Shown here: piece by piece, positions 56,460-64,000 of the stretch
Layout of the letters: each line of letters begins with the position of its first letter
Position numbering within the stretch: the stretch's first letter is position 1
Origin: Fimenecus sp045655645
GTDB taxonomy: Bacteria > Bacillota > Clostridia > Oscillospirales > Acutalibacteraceae
Reading direction: 5' to 3'
Assembly (NCBI GenBank): GCA_045655645.1
Contig: JAZOPS010000051.1
Location: 62,001-126,000 of the forward strand
Length of the DNA: 64,000 nucleotides
Position numbers and translations under genes: made by a program
Notes under the pieces: model-generated
Told to the model about the DNA's origin: nothing
The model's input: the letters and a program-made list of their open reading frames with translations, nothing else
Database searches by the model: none

Positions 56460-57185
56460 TTAATACATTCTTGGACCGAAAATTGAAGAACCAATTCTTA
56501 CAAGATTCGAACCACATAAAATTGCTTCGTAATAATCTCCCGACATACCCATTGAGAGAATATTCATATCTATATTATCTAACTTTTTCTCTTTAATGTC
56601 AACATAGATATTGTGTATTTTTTCAAAATATTTACAAAGTATTGTATTATTTTCGCAAATTGGGGGTATTGTCATAAGTCCTTTAATTCTAATTGCATCT
56701 AATTCTGCTATCTCATGCAAGGTTTCAAAAAACTCTGACATTGAAAAACCTGTTTTGCTTTCTTCTTCACCCACATTGATTTCAAGAAGCACATCGGTAA
56801 CAATACCTTTTTTTATTGATTGTTTTGCAATTTCTTTTGCTATTTTAAGTGAGTCAACTGACTGAATCATATCAACCTCGCCAACAATCTGACCCGCTTT
56901 GTTGGTCTGCAAGTGTCCGATTAAATGCTTTTGAACACCATCAAGATGTAATTCAGGCTTTTTTCGAAGCATTTCTTGAACACGATTTTCACCAATCATT
57001 TTTACGCCATAATCAAGAGCATAATTTATAAAAATAGGGTCAACTGTTTTGGTAACAGCCATAAGCGTGACATCTTCAGGGTTTCTTCCGCTTTTAATTG
57101 CACTTTCTGCAATTCTTTCATTAATAACATCAAGGTTGTATTGAATATCAGCCTTGCGAGTTTCAAGAAATGACTTTTCCATCAT
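56460..57185 (-). CDS. YggS-family pyridoxal phosphate homeostasis protein
   Basis: A 241-residue alanine-racemase-like TIM-barrel PLP protein. VTLMAVTKTVDP holds the PLP lysine, IGENRVQEMLRKKP and LIGHLQTNKAG are family motifs, and SMGMSGDYYEAILCGSNLVRIGSSIFG closes the chain. It acts in PLP and amino-acid homeostasis. I choose ATG 57185, nine bases after AAGGAG. Its start overlaps the end of the HlyD-like gene by 23 bp. Confidence 0.93.
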   Translation of the reverse strand: MMEKSFLETRKADIQYNLDVINERIAESAIKSGRNPEDVTLMAVTKTVDPIFINYALDYGVKMIGENRVQEMLRKKPELHLDGVQKHLIGHLQTNKAGQIVGEVDMIQSVDSLKIAKEIAKQSIKKGIVTDVLLEINVGEEESKTGFSMSEFFETLHEIAELDAIRIKGLMTIPPICENNTILCKYFEKIHNIYVDIKEKKLDNIDMNILSMGMSGDYYEAILCGSNLVRIGSSIFGPRMY

Positions 57186-58392
57186 ATAAATCAACTCCTT
57201 CTGTAATGATTGTATCATATTGTCTTACATAGGATGAATCTTCAACCTTCTCGACAACTGAATATTCTTCACTTGACGAAATAATATTAATCTTTTTGAA
57301 CTGAATAATATTACCGCGTTTTACATATAAGCCCTTTTCACCATCAACCTCACGGATTGCTTTATTGTTTATGCGAATACCTGTAAAGTTTTCTGTGATA
57401 ATTTCAATATCTTCAATTCTCAAGTTTGCAACATCACGATTCATGATATTACATTTAAAAACTACTGGAATATAATCCCCTTCTTTTGCACCGATATAAG
57501 CAATTTTGCAATCTAAACTTCCAACTGCAGTATTAGGGACATTAATGGTAATTTTCTTATCTTTTTTAAGTGCACCAGAATCGCTATAAGGAACTGTACA
57601 AACAAAATACCAGTCAAATGAATCCACAAGTTTACCCATTATATTAGTTGGGACTTCTTGTTTTTGATATGCTAACAAATTATTTATTGTTTCGCAGTTT
57701 ATGTCTTTAAGGACATCTTTATAAGCAATTGCTTGCTCAAAGCCATCAACTGAGCCGATATAATAACCTGGATTTGGCGATGCAACTGTGCTGTAGCCCA
57801 TTGACATGCCTTTTAATGTTATAAGTTCTGCTTCAAGTGATGAGAGTTTTGCATCAACTGACAACTGAGTACCAACAGCCAATTGACGAGTAGTAATAGA
57901 ATCGCGCAAGTCGATAAGAGCTTCGTCAAAGTCGCTATTTATGCCTTTTCTTGCTGCTGAAATAAAGTCAACGCAAGCATTGTCAATTGAATCGTTATAT
58001 GATGATGGTGCGTTTGTACCAACACCAACACGGTTTTTAAGTTGTTTATAATAAGCAATTTCTTTTTCAAGTTCGTTTATGCGCACATAAGCAGCAGCAC
58101 TTTCAGAGCTTTGAAAAACAACTGCAACAGCATCACCGCTGCCAACGCGTTTACCATCTTCGGCAATTGAAACAACTGTTCCACTTGAATTCTCGGCTGT
58201 TAGATATTTTTCATCACGAATTGCAAATGCCTTTGTTGATATTGTGTTTTGAACATCTCTTTCAAGGGCAACTTCAGTTTTGTATGGGTCTGAATTCATT
58301 TGCACAACTTGATGAATAAAGTAGAAAATAATAAGGACGCCAAGCACTGTGCATACCGCATATTTAATTGTATTTTTGCTTATATTTTTCAT
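57163..58392 (-). CDS. HlyD-like membrane-anchored protein next to sepF
   Basis: A 409-residue protein with an N-terminal membrane anchor (about 11-30) and a long outer part. There are lipoyl/beta-barrel-like stretches (KAFAIRDEKYLTAENSSGTV with EDGKRVGSGDAVAVV), a helical hairpin (about 95-190) and further beta segments. This matches HlyD-type adaptor proteins seen in the yggS-sepF neighbourhood of Clostridia. Its precise role is unknown; a link to division-site envelope is plausible from context. The ATG follows AAGGAG. It overlaps both neighbours. Confidence 0.78.
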   Translation of the reverse strand: MKNISKNTIKYAVCTVLGVLIIFYFIHQVVQMNSDPYKTEVALERDVQNTISTKAFAIRDEKYLTAENSSGTVVSIAEDGKRVGSGDAVAVVFQSSESAAAYVRINELEKEIAYYKQLKNRVGVGTNAPSSYNDSIDNACVDFISAARKGINSDFDEALIDLRDSITTRQLAVGTQLSVDAKLSSLEAELITLKGMSMGYSTVASPNPGYYIGSVDGFEQAIAYKDVLKDINCETINNLLAYQKQEVPTNIMGKLVDSFDWYFVCTVPYSDSGALKKDKKITINVPNTAVGSLDCKIAYIGAKEGDYIPVVFKCNIMNRDVANLRIEDIEIITENFTGIRINNKAIREVDGEKGLYVKRGNIIQFKKINIISSSEEYSVVEKVEDSSYVRQYDTIITEGVDLYDGKVIS

Positions 58393-59339
58393 TGCCTGTT
58401 CTCCTTTAAAAATTCGTTGATTATTTCAAAAACCACTTTGAGCATATCTTCTTGATTTTCATAATCATCAGGATAAACCCAATTAATATTTTCATTTTTT
58501 CTGAACCAAGTAAGTTGGCGTTTTGCATAGTGTCTTGTTTCAATTTTAAGGCTTTCAAGACACTCTTGGAGAGTTTTTTCATTGTTGAAATATGGTGCTA
58601 ATTCTTTATAACCAATTGCCTGATAAGCAGTTTTATTGGAATCTATATTATAAAAATCTTTTGCTTCTTCTAACAAACCATTTTCAACCATAATATCAAC
58701 ACGACGGTTAATTCTATCATAAAGCACATTTCTGTCACGATAATTTATACCTATATATAATGTGTTATATGGTGATGGCTCTGTTTTTGAGAGAACCTTT
58801 TGTTCGGTCATTGTTTTACCTGTAGCCTTGTAGATTTCAAGTGCACGGATAATTCTGCTCTTATCTTTAAGATGCAATCTTTCTGCTGTCTGTGGGTCGA
58901 TTTCACGCAACCATTCAAGCATATATTCTGCGCCTTTTTCTTCGAACATTTCTGTTAACTCTTTGCGGATTTCAGTATTCTCGTCTTCTTGTGAAAACTG
59001 AATATTTTGTAAAAGCGAGTCAACATAAAGCCCTGTGCCACCTGCAATAACGGGTAAATCATCGTCATTATGTATCTTTTCAATGCAATTCTTTGCAAGA
59101 GTCACATATTCTGCAACGCTGAACTTTTTGTCGATTGGTTGAAAACCAATTAAATGATGGGCAATCCCCTGCATTTCGTCGTCAGTTGGCTTTGCAGTTG
59201 CAATATTCATTTTTTCATAGATTTGCATTGAGTCTGCTGACACAACTTGTCCCGAAAAACGCTTTGCAATTTCAATTGACAAAGAGGTTTTTCCCGACGC
59301 GGTTGGCCCTACAACTGCAATAACGGGGATTTTGTTCAT
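58389..59339 (-). CDS. miaA: tRNA dimethylallyltransferase
   Basis: A 316-residue MiaA that adds the isopentenyl group to A37 of tRNAs reading U-starting codons. The P-loop GPTASGKTSL is at residues 11-20. DSMQIYEKMNIATAKPT, GGTGLYVDSLL and KRQLTWFRKN are family marks. Among its probable substrates is the tRNA-Leu(CAA) in this window. It overlaps the HlyD-like start by four bases and follows mutL by three. Confidence 0.95.
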   Translation of the reverse strand: MNKIPVIAVVGPTASGKTSLSIEIAKRFSGQVVSADSMQIYEKMNIATAKPTDDEMQGIAHHLIGFQPIDKKFSVAEYVTLAKNCIEKIHNDDDLPVIAGGTGLYVDSLLQNIQFSQEDENTEIRKELTEMFEEKGAEYMLEWLREIDPQTAERLHLKDKSRIIRALEIYKATGKTMTEQKVLSKTEPSPYNTLYIGINYRDRNVLYDRINRRVDIMVENGLLEEAKDFYNIDSNKTAYQAIGYKELAPYFNNEKTLQECLESLKIETRHYAKRQLTWFRKNENINWVYPDDYENQEDMLKVVFEIINEFLKENRQ

Positions 59340-59342
59340 AAG

Positions 59343-61184
59343 TTATACCCTACCAAACTGTTTTTCTAATTCATATTTTGAGAGTTCAATCATAACAGGT
59401 CTGCCGTGAGGACAGAAGCGGACTTCGTTATCGTTGACAACTTGTTTTGCAAGGGCTAATAATTCTGCATCAGAATTATCGTCACCTGCTTTAATAGCAC
59501 TTCGACAAGCCACATTGTGATAAATCCAGTCAAGATGCTCGTTTGTGATGTCACGACGATTTTTTGTGAGATATTCTGCAATTTCGCTGATTAACGGAAT
59601 AATTTCACAATTATCTAAATCCATTGGACAACTGCGGACAATCACTGTACCATTGCCGAAATCTTCTATATCAAAGCCTGCATTTGCGATTGTTTCGATA
59701 TTTTCTGTTACTGCGATATATTCTTCTTTACCAAGGGTTACTGTGACAGGTGCTAAAAGCATTTGACTGCCACTTTCTTGGGAATTTGCTTTGAGTTTAT
59801 TGAACAATATTCTCTCGTGGGCTGCGTGTTTATCAATAACACAGAGTTTGCCGTTGAGTTCAATAAACATGTATGTTTTATATGCTTCGCCGATTAGACG
59901 GATTGTGTTTTCTTCAACGGGTTTTGCTGTTTCAGTTGGTTCGATTGGTGTTGTTTCTGTCTTTGTTTCGGCAACAGGAATTGGGAATTCGATTTTGAAT
60001 GGGTCGTCGTCAACATCAGCAACATAATCTGTTTTGACATCACTTACAAAAAGTGTTTCTGACAAAGGCTTTAACACTTTTTCTGTGAATGCTATATTCT
60101 CTTGTACGGTTGTTTGCTTAAACTCTTGTTGTGGTTTAGCAAAAATATCGTTGAAAACAGTTTTCTTATCTGGTAAAACCGCTTGTTTAAGTGATGTGTT
60201 TTCACTTAATGCAGATTTAACTGCGTGATAAACTGCATCAAAAATCGCTTTTTCGTCAGAGAAACGAACTTCAATTTTTGATGGATGCACATTAACATCA
60301 ACAAGTGTTGGTGGTAATGTAATAAACAATACACCGCCTGGAAATTTGCCAACCATTACGCTGTTTTTATAAGCACTTTCAAAGGCTGCCATAATTGTTG
60401 TATTTTTTACACTTCTTCCGTTAACGAAGAAATATTGCATTCCACGAGAGCCACGGCAATTAAATGGTGGTGTTACAAGGCCTGCAACTGACACATTACC
60501 AACGGATGCATCAACATTTAAAAGACCGTTTGAGAAATCTTTTCCGAATGCAGAGAAACATACATTTTGAAGATTTCCCTCACCGTTGGTTGTAAATACT
60601 TGTTTACCGTCACGAATAAAACGAATACTGATTTCAGGATGTGAAAGTGCAAGTTTTTCAACCGCTGATGCTACATAGTTACCCTCGCTGACATCCTTTT
60701 TCAAGAACTTCATTCGTGCAGGGGTATTATAGAAAAGTTCACGGACAATCATAGTAGTCCCTACTGCACAACCTGCGTCAGAGAAATCGGTTATAATTCC
60801 ACCTTCAATAGTGAGAGATGTGCCCATTTCTTCAGTTGCAGTTTTAGTAATCATATTCACTTTTGAAACTGCTGCGATTGATGGTAACGCTTCGCCACGG
60901 AAACCGAGAGTTAAGATAGTATTAAGGTCTTCGGCAGTTTTGATTTTACTTGTAGCATGGCTTACGAATGCAGTTTTGACATCTTCGCGGTCAATACCGC
61001 AACCGTCGTCAGTAACACGGATATATGAAATGCCACCGTGCTGAATTTCAACTGTTATGGAAGTAGCACCAGCATCAACGGCATTTTCCATAAGTTCTTT
61101 TACAACAGATGCAGGGCGTTCAACCACCTCACCCGCCGCGATTAAATCAGCCATGTGTTTTGGGAGTTTATTTATTTTTGCCAT
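59343..61184 (-). CDS. mutL: DNA mismatch repair protein MutL
   Basis: A 613-residue MutL. The GHKL ATPase has ELMENAVDAGATSI, DDGCGI and GFRGEALPSIAAVS. The C-terminal dimerisation domain contains CPHGRPVMIEL, a metal-binding motif of nicking MutLs. The endonuclease motif DQHAxxExxxxE appears as DKHAAHERILFN, so the last Glu is Asn. The region between (about 330-420) is a low-complexity Pro/Thr linker. The start is ATG 61184 after GGTGG. It is co-directional with mutS but separated from it by an unrelated gene. Confidence 0.95.
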   Translation of the reverse strand: MAKINKLPKHMADLIAAGEVVERPASVVKELMENAVDAGATSITVEIQHGGISYIRVTDDGCGIDREDVKTAFVSHATSKIKTAEDLNTILTLGFRGEALPSIAAVSKVNMITKTATEEMGTSLTIEGGIITDFSDAGCAVGTTMIVRELFYNTPARMKFLKKDVSEGNYVASAVEKLALSHPEISIRFIRDGKQVFTTNGEGNLQNVCFSAFGKDFSNGLLNVDASVGNVSVAGLVTPPFNCRGSRGMQYFFVNGRSVKNTTIMAAFESAYKNSVMVGKFPGGVLFITLPPTLVDVNVHPSKIEVRFSDEKAIFDAVYHAVKSALSENTSLKQAVLPDKKTVFNDIFAKPQQEFKQTTVQENIAFTEKVLKPLSETLFVSDVKTDYVADVDDDPFKIEFPIPVAETKTETTPIEPTETAKPVEENTIRLIGEAYKTYMFIELNGKLCVIDKHAAHERILFNKLKANSQESGSQMLLAPVTVTLGKEEYIAVTENIETIANAGFDIEDFGNGTVIVRSCPMDLDNCEIIPLISEIAEYLTKNRRDITNEHLDWIYHNVACRSAIKAGDDNSDAELLALAKQVVNDNEVRFCPHGRPVMIELSKYELEKQFGRV

Positions 61185-61203
61185 TGGTCAGCACCACCTT
61201 TTA

Positions 61204-61264
61204 TAAATGCAGAATGCAAAGTGCAAAATGCAGAATTATTTTGTATGGGCGATTCCCGAATCGC
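61204..61264. repeat. Intergenic repeat block between mutL and the hypothetical gene
   Basis: A TGCAGAATGCAAAG/TGCAAAATGCAGAATT direct/inverted repeat (61208-61237) is followed by a degenerate copy of the dispersed palindrome, GGGCGATT-CCC-GAATCGC (61247-61264). No ORF or promoter is evident. Confidence 0.6.
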
Positions 61265-62277
61265 TAAAAATGTTCTTTCAATGTTTTTACATCAGTTTTA
61301 TTAACAATAAATTCTAAAATGTATTTTTCAATCATTTCATTACTAAACGAATTTGTTTCATTGTTAAAATAAATTTTTGCATATTGTAAAAATTTTTCTA
61401 GTGTTGCATCAAATACTTGCTCATTTTCCATTACGCTCTTATACGAATCGTCTTGAAATGCAACCTTGTTAAATTTGCTAAACTTTTCTTTATATAAATT
61501 CTGTACTTCTTCAACCTGAGAAAATGTAATATTCTTGCTTGTATAAGCCCATTGTACAAAGAAATATGCAAATGTTGATATTGCTAATTTTCTTTCATTA
61601 TAATCAATACCAATCTCATTACATTTTCTATTTATTTGAATTATAAAATTTGCACTTTTTTCTGACAAATCTTTTGCTATATTAAAAGCATTATATTCTT
61701 TTTTTGTATGCTGCAATAATGGTTGTGCAATCTCATTATTGATAGTTGATTCATTTGGAGTATTCACAATATATTTCTTGTGAGTTTCTGGATTTATAGT
61801 TTCTTTTGATAAACTATTATGAATTTTTAAGTCTTTTCCATAAACATTAAAATCTCCATAGGTTTTTGGTTGTTCATCTGCATTAGATAAGCAAATGTGT
61901 GTAATCCCTTTTTCATTAGTATTTTTAGTTTCTTTTTTGTTTTCTAAAACAATATTGTCTTGATACATAATTAATTTCTTCTTAAAATATTTAATATATA
62001 CATAAATATATACCGCAGTAAAAACAAAAGAAATAAAAAGCATCAACACAAGTGCAATATTGCCTTCAATACTATCGCCTAAAATAGCCATCAATACCAT
62101 TTCAGAACTAATTGTACCTAAAACAAAGAGTCCTAAAACACGACAGCCCAATAAGCCATAATATATTTTACCTTTTTGAATCGCCTCTGCTTTTTTCCTT
62201 TTGCCTAGTTTATACAAAAACGGAGTACCCAAAACTATTAAAGAAGTAAGTGCACCAATCACAAATCTTTCTAACAA
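61264..62277 (-). CDS. Hypothetical membrane protein inserted between mutS and mutL
   Basis: A 337-residue protein starting at TTG 62277 (GAGGGG six bases upstream). Three hydrophobic segments fill residues 4-105 and are followed by a basic stop. A soluble, Asn/Lys/Glu-rich, largely helical part of about 220 residues (probably cytosolic) completes the chain. No family is recognised. Base composition is visibly more AT-rich than mutL and mutS, and palindromic repeats flank both ends, which suggests insertion by transfer or repeat-mediated rearrangement. Confidence 0.65.
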   Translation of the reverse strand: MLERFVIGALTSLIVLGTPFLYKLGKRKKAEAIQKGKIYYGLLGCRVLGLFVLGTISSEMVLMAILGDSIEGNIALVLMLFISFVFTAVYIYVYIKYFKKKLIMYQDNIVLENKKETKNTNEKGITHICLSNADEQPKTYGDFNVYGKDLKIHNSLSKETINPETHKKYIVNTPNESTINNEIAQPLLQHTKKEYNAFNIAKDLSEKSANFIIQINRKCNEIGIDYNERKLAISTFAYFFVQWAYTSKNITFSQVEEVQNLYKEKFSKFNKVAFQDDSYKSVMENEQVFDATLEKFLQYAKIYFNNETNSFSNEMIEKYILEFIVNKTDVKTLKEHF

Positions 62278-62346
62278 ATTTTACCCCTCACTTTTTATCA
62301 ATATTATTCGCAAATCATTAACTTTTTTAACAAAACATTACTTTTC

Positions 62347-62456
62347 GGGCGATTCGTGAATCGTCCCTACATTGTTGTTTATTTAAGATTTTGCATACAG
62401 GACGCCGAGTCGTCGTCCCCTACATTTTTTTGGTCGTCGAGGACGCCGACCCCTAC
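62347..62456. repeat. Cluster of dispersed palindromes ahead of mutS stop
   Basis: One regular copy GGGCGATT-CGTG-AATCGTCC with CTACA (62347-62371) is followed by two degenerate units with GACGCCGA and CCCCTAC ends (about 62400-62424 and 62433-62456). They fill the spacer between the mutS stop and the hypothetical gene. Confidence 0.65.
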
Positions 62457-62458
62457 GG

Positions 62459-64000
62459 TTAATTTTTCGCTTTGTCTATAAGTTCATAAAGTAATCCCAT
62501 TGCTTCGATTGGGGTTAATGTATTTATATCGACTGTGCGGAGTCTGTCCATAATGTATTCTCTTGAATTTGATTCAAAGGACATTTGGATTTCAGGCTCT
62601 TTTTCTTCAGGTATATCTGCAACCATTTTTGGTTTCATTAAGTCGTTATCTTCGAGCGTTTTAAGAATTGCTTTTGCTCTTTTGATTACGTTATCGGGCA
62701 CGCCTGCAAGCTTTGCAACTTCGATACCATAAGAGCCGTCTGCACCGCCACGAACAATTCTTCTTAAGAAAGTAATATCGTCCCCACGCTTTTTAACTGC
62801 GATATTATAATTCATTACGCCGTCAACTGTACCTTCAAGCTCTGACAATTCGTGATAATGGGTTGCAAAGAGTGTTTTTGCGCCTATTTTCTTTTTATCA
62901 GCAATATACTCAACAACCGAACGGGCAATACTCATACCGTCAAAGGTTGAAGTACCACGACCGATTTCGTCAAGAATTATAAGCGAATCTTTTGTTGCGT
63001 ATTTAAGAATTTCTGCAACCTCGTTCATTTCAACCATAAATGTTGACTGACCTGAAGCCAAGTCGTCGGACGCGCCAACACGAGTGAAAATGCTATCAAC
63101 AATACCGATATCCGCTGACTTTGCAGGTACAAAACAACCCATCTGCGCCATAATTGTGATAATTGCAATCTGTCGCATATATGTTGATTTACCCGCCATA
63201 TTAGGGCCTGTAATTACTGCCATTCGATTATCTTCGCAATCAAGCAATGTATCGTTTGGTACAAACATTGTGTGTTTTTGTAAGGCTTCAACTACAGGGT
63301 GACGACCTTCAAGGATACGGATTACACCTTTATCGTTAATATCGGGTCTTGTGTAGTTATTTTTAAGTGAAACTGTTGCGAATGAGCAGAGAACATCTAA
63401 CAATGCTACTGCGTGTGCGGTTCTTTGAGTTCTTAAATATTCCCCTGCAATCTTTTTACGGATTGAGTTGAAAATCTCATATTCAAGACCAACAATTCGC
63501 TCTTGTGCACCGAGAACTTTAGTTTCAAGTTCTTTTAATTCTTCCGTTATATATCTTTCACAGTTTGAAAGAGTTTGTTTTCTTATATATGTATCAGGAA
63601 CGAGTTCTTTATAAGAATTGAGAACTTCAAAATAATAACCAAAAACTTTGTTATAGCCGATTTTAAGCTTCTTAATCCCTGTTTTTTCTTGCTCGTCTGC
63701 TTCAAGCTTTGCAAGGACAGATTTACCACCGTTTACAATGTCACGAAGTTCATCAAGTTCTTTATTGAAGCCGTCTTTAATCATTCCACCCTCACGGACT
63801 GAGAATGGTGCATCTTCTTTAATTGAAACCTTAATAAGTGAGCAAACATCTGCCAAAACATCAAGTTCATTATAGATGTATTTGAGCATATTGCTATTTG
63901 CATTTTTAAGGTTTTCTTTGATTTCAGGTAAGTTTTCGAGAGTTGTGCAAAGGGATAACAACTCTTTTGCATTAGCTGTGTTATAAACGATACGGGTCAT
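62459..64000 (-). CDS. mutS: DNA mismatch repair protein MutS, C-terminal part (cut by window edge)
   Basis: The last 513 residues of MutS. The core helices and clamp (about 1-240 of this fragment) are followed by the ABC ATPase with GPNMAGKSTYMRQ (Walker A) and LIILDEIGRGTSTFDG (Walker B). ATHYHELSELE comes next, and the C-terminal dimerisation helices end the protein. MutS is about 870 residues, so the mismatch-binding domain lies beyond 64000; the Met codon at the edge is internal. It recognises mispairs and recruits MutL. Confidence 0.95.
   Translation of the reverse strand: MTRIVYNTANAKELLSLCTTLENLPEIKENLKNANSNMLKYIYNELDVLADVCSLIKVSIKEDAPFSVREGGMIKDGFNKELDELRDIVNGGKSVLAKLEADEQEKTGIKKLKIGYNKVFGYYFEVLNSYKELVPDTYIRKQTLSNCERYITEELKELETKVLGAQERIVGLEYEIFNSIRKKIAGEYLRTQRTAHAVALLDVLCSFATVSLKNNYTRPDINDKGVIRILEGRHPVVEALQKHTMFVPNDTLLDCEDNRMAVITGPNMAGKSTYMRQIAIITIMAQMGCFVPAKSADIGIVDSIFTRVGASDDLASGQSTFMVEMNEVAEILKYATKDSLIILDEIGRGTSTFDGMSIARSVVEYIADKKKIGAKTLFATHYHELSELEGTVDGVMNYNIAVKKRGDDITFLRRIVRGGADGSYGIEVAKLAGVPDNVIKRAKAILKTLEDNDLMKPKMVADIPEEKEPEIQMSFESNSREYIMDRLRTVDINTLTPIEAMGLLYELIDKAKN

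Noticed and set aside
63998..64000. Met codon at the window edge as the mutS start
   Set aside because: MutS proteins are about 870 residues and the reading frame enters mid-core domain here, so the Met is internal.

Overview
The window looks like chromosome of a low-GC, anaerobic, spore-forming member of the Clostridia, most like gut or rumen Oscillospirales/Ruminococcaceae. The support is the gene content: spoIIR and a bofA-like gene, a Na+-pumping oxaloacetate decarboxylase, acetate kinase, a DUF5685/J-like pair, a dockerin-bearing surface protein and the sepF-divIVA-lspA cluster. Most transcription units have sigma-A-type promoters with 17-bp spacers and strong intrinsic terminators. No rRNA, prophage, IS transposase or CRISPR array was seen.

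Layout. 1-10.4 kb: the 5' end of cmk, a YhiN-type flavoprotein, an RpiR regulator, tmcAL divergent from ackA, then a minus-strand group for amino-sugar polymer and phospholipid head-group use (GDPD, GH20, Na/Pi transporter, GH18). 10.4-15.1 kb: spoIIR, a structured RNA that is probably 6S RNA, DUF1292, small hypotheticals, bofA-like, a TRIC-type channel, a PH-domain protein and a TauE/SafE exporter encoded as two half-genes. 15.1-25.1 kb: a membrane-anchored clan-A glycosidase, the oxaloacetate decarboxylase operon with each part on its own gene, sfsA, a GPH sugar symporter and a membrane M28 peptidase.

25.1-37.1 kb holds the most unusual region: one ten-gene minus-strand operon behind a clear sigma-A promoter. 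It encodes a single-pass membrane protein, an 1818-residue secreted protein, seven paralogous secreted proteins of about 150-166 residues with a shared beta-sandwich domain, and a membrane-anchored protein with a long calcium-binding thrombospondin-type-3 stalk. The seven-paralogue domain recurs at the C-terminus of the giant protein, and acidic calcium-type loops recur in at least five members. I infer a calcium-dependent surface structure (fibre, pilus or matrix) not covered by a family I can name. It has no sortase, LPXTG, chaperone or usher in view.

37.3-64 kb: tRNA-Leu(CAA), radC and an operon with metF, then a three-gene flavin/iron-sulfur complex resembling the Sporomusa-type electron-bifurcating transhydrogenase (StnABC). 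Next come a PHP-domain protein, a 1112-residue LRR/Cys-repeat/dockerin protein and an intergenic palindromic repeat island. The long cell-division, RNA-modification and mismatch-repair run follows: split transketolase, HAD phosphatase, RluA-type synthase, lspA, divIVA, sepF, yggS, an HlyD-like protein, miaA, mutL, an inserted hypothetical membrane protein, and mutS running off the end. Short palindromes ending in CCCCTACA are scattered through 41-62 kb, and several also serve as terminators.
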